This document shows positions 13,912 to 14,349 of a stretch of 14,349 nt of DNA, in pieces. The notes below the pieces were generated by a model that did no database searches, was not told the DNA's origin, and worked only from the letters and a program-made list of their open reading frames with translations. Every line of letters starts with the position of its first letter. Position 1 is the first letter of the stretch. The position numbers were made by a program, and so were the translations under genes. Where the stretch lies: contig DAOVOB010000010.1 in NCBI GenBank assembly GCA_030629925.1, forward strand, positions 1 to 14,349, read 5' to 3'. Origin of the DNA: Fidelibacterota bacterium. GTDB lineage: Bacteria > Fidelibacterota > Fidelibacteria > Fidelibacterales > Fidelibacteraceae.

Positions 13912-14349
13912 TGGTACAAATTGAATAAAAAGAATCCGCCCTTGCCTGTATTTCAAGAGATGTTAGATGCTTTTTCACGAATGTACGATGAATGGAATAA
14001 GGCATTTAAGGATGCAGAAAATCCTTATGATCTTCAACTTTGGATCTACGATGAACACATGATGGATTCTCAATTGATGTGCGCGGGTGTTGAAAAAGAT
14101 GGTGATAAAAGAACAAACTACTTTCATGATTGTCCCGAACAATACAAATTCCAATCCGAGAAATATAAAAAGAGTGCCTTTTTTGATCCGGATGATTTCG
14201 AATGGACAACCTATGAGGTTCGTGATTATCTATATGAAAAGACTGACGAACTTTCGCCCAAGTATATTAAGAAATTACTGGCCATGAACTGGCGTGAAGC
14301 TATTCACGCAAAGAACACTGAAAAAGAAGAACGCAGTTTTTGGCGGATC
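13798..14349 (+). CDS. Unrecognised protein, N-terminal 184 residues (3' end outside window)
   Basis: The frame is open from ATG 13798 to the last base of the window (184 codons, no stop), so the gene continues beyond it. The protein has no signal peptide or membrane segment and appears cytoplasmic. It is rich in aromatic and charged residues: IHFWYEIF near the start, DYYVGLWIKPWYKL at ~29-42, YDLQLWIYDEHMMDSQLM at ~77-94, then FFDPDDFEWTTYEV and a basic-acidic helical tail. I do not recognise a family. The ATG follows the 9-codon DUF4180 relic by 5 nt and has no clear Shine-Dalgarno, as if it had relied on coupling to that gene. In its present place it would have to be read from the peptidase transcript or a promoter I cannot see. 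A broken copy of its first 38 codons lies at 11428. Confidence 0.82.
   Translation, partial: MKRSHLNQIHFWYEIFKSPPVDAIKDNRDYYVGLWIKPWYKLNKKNPPLPVFQEMLDAFSRMYDEWNKAFKDAENPYDLQLWIYDEHMMDSQLMCAGVEKDGDKRTNYFHDCPEQYKFQSEKYKKSAFFDPDDFEWTTYEVRDYLYEKTDELSPKYIKKLLAMNWREAIHAKNTEKEERSFWRI

Overview
The window looks like an AT-leaning chromosome segment from a Gram-negative bacterium of the FCB superphylum or a related candidate phylum (Cloacimonadota, Marinimicrobia, KSB1 or Ignavibacteria-like). The evidence is a C-terminal NYPNPFNP-type sorting domain, a PorV/PorQ-family barrel, a TonB-dependent receptor with a carboxypeptidase-regulatory-like N-terminal domain, and several lipoproteins with Ig-like or propeller architecture. 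The phylum cannot be fixed from the sequence alone. Every gene I can support is on the + strand.

Region 1 (2-9757) is a tightly packed cell-envelope cluster. It holds the C-terminal part of a secreted protein, an 882-aa secreted modular protein with a type IX (T9SS)-like sorting domain, a 510-aa lipoprotein, a 903-aa TonB-dependent receptor, a 321-aa PorV/PorQ-like barrel and a 453-aa propeller-like lipoprotein. From the 510-aa lipoprotein onward the genes overlap by 8, 1 and 1 nt, so they are very likely translationally coupled. The inferred job is a surface assembly for uptake and/or cargo export. A strong GC-rich hairpin separates the 882-aa protein gene from the downstream genes.

Region 2 (9758-9967) is a spacer with degenerate short tandem repeats. 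Region 3 (9983-11422) is a second small operon: an exported glycerophosphodiester phosphodiesterase, a small two-helix membrane protein and a DUF4180 protein.

Region 4 (11393-14349) is the most unusual part. An S9-family prolyl-oligopeptidase-type peptidase gene (11757-13748) is flanked by two direct repeats of about 149 bp that are about 91% identical, at 11393-11541 and 13763-13911. Each repeat holds the last codons of the DUF4180 gene plus the first 38 codons of an unrecognised gene. The right copy continues as an intact ORF off the window end. The left copy is broken by a nonsense codon and then loses homology. The simplest reading is that the peptidase segment was inserted between two formerly adjacent genes, splitting and duplicating their junction. 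A decayed coding-like stretch and an AT-rich hairpin lie between the left repeat and the peptidase.
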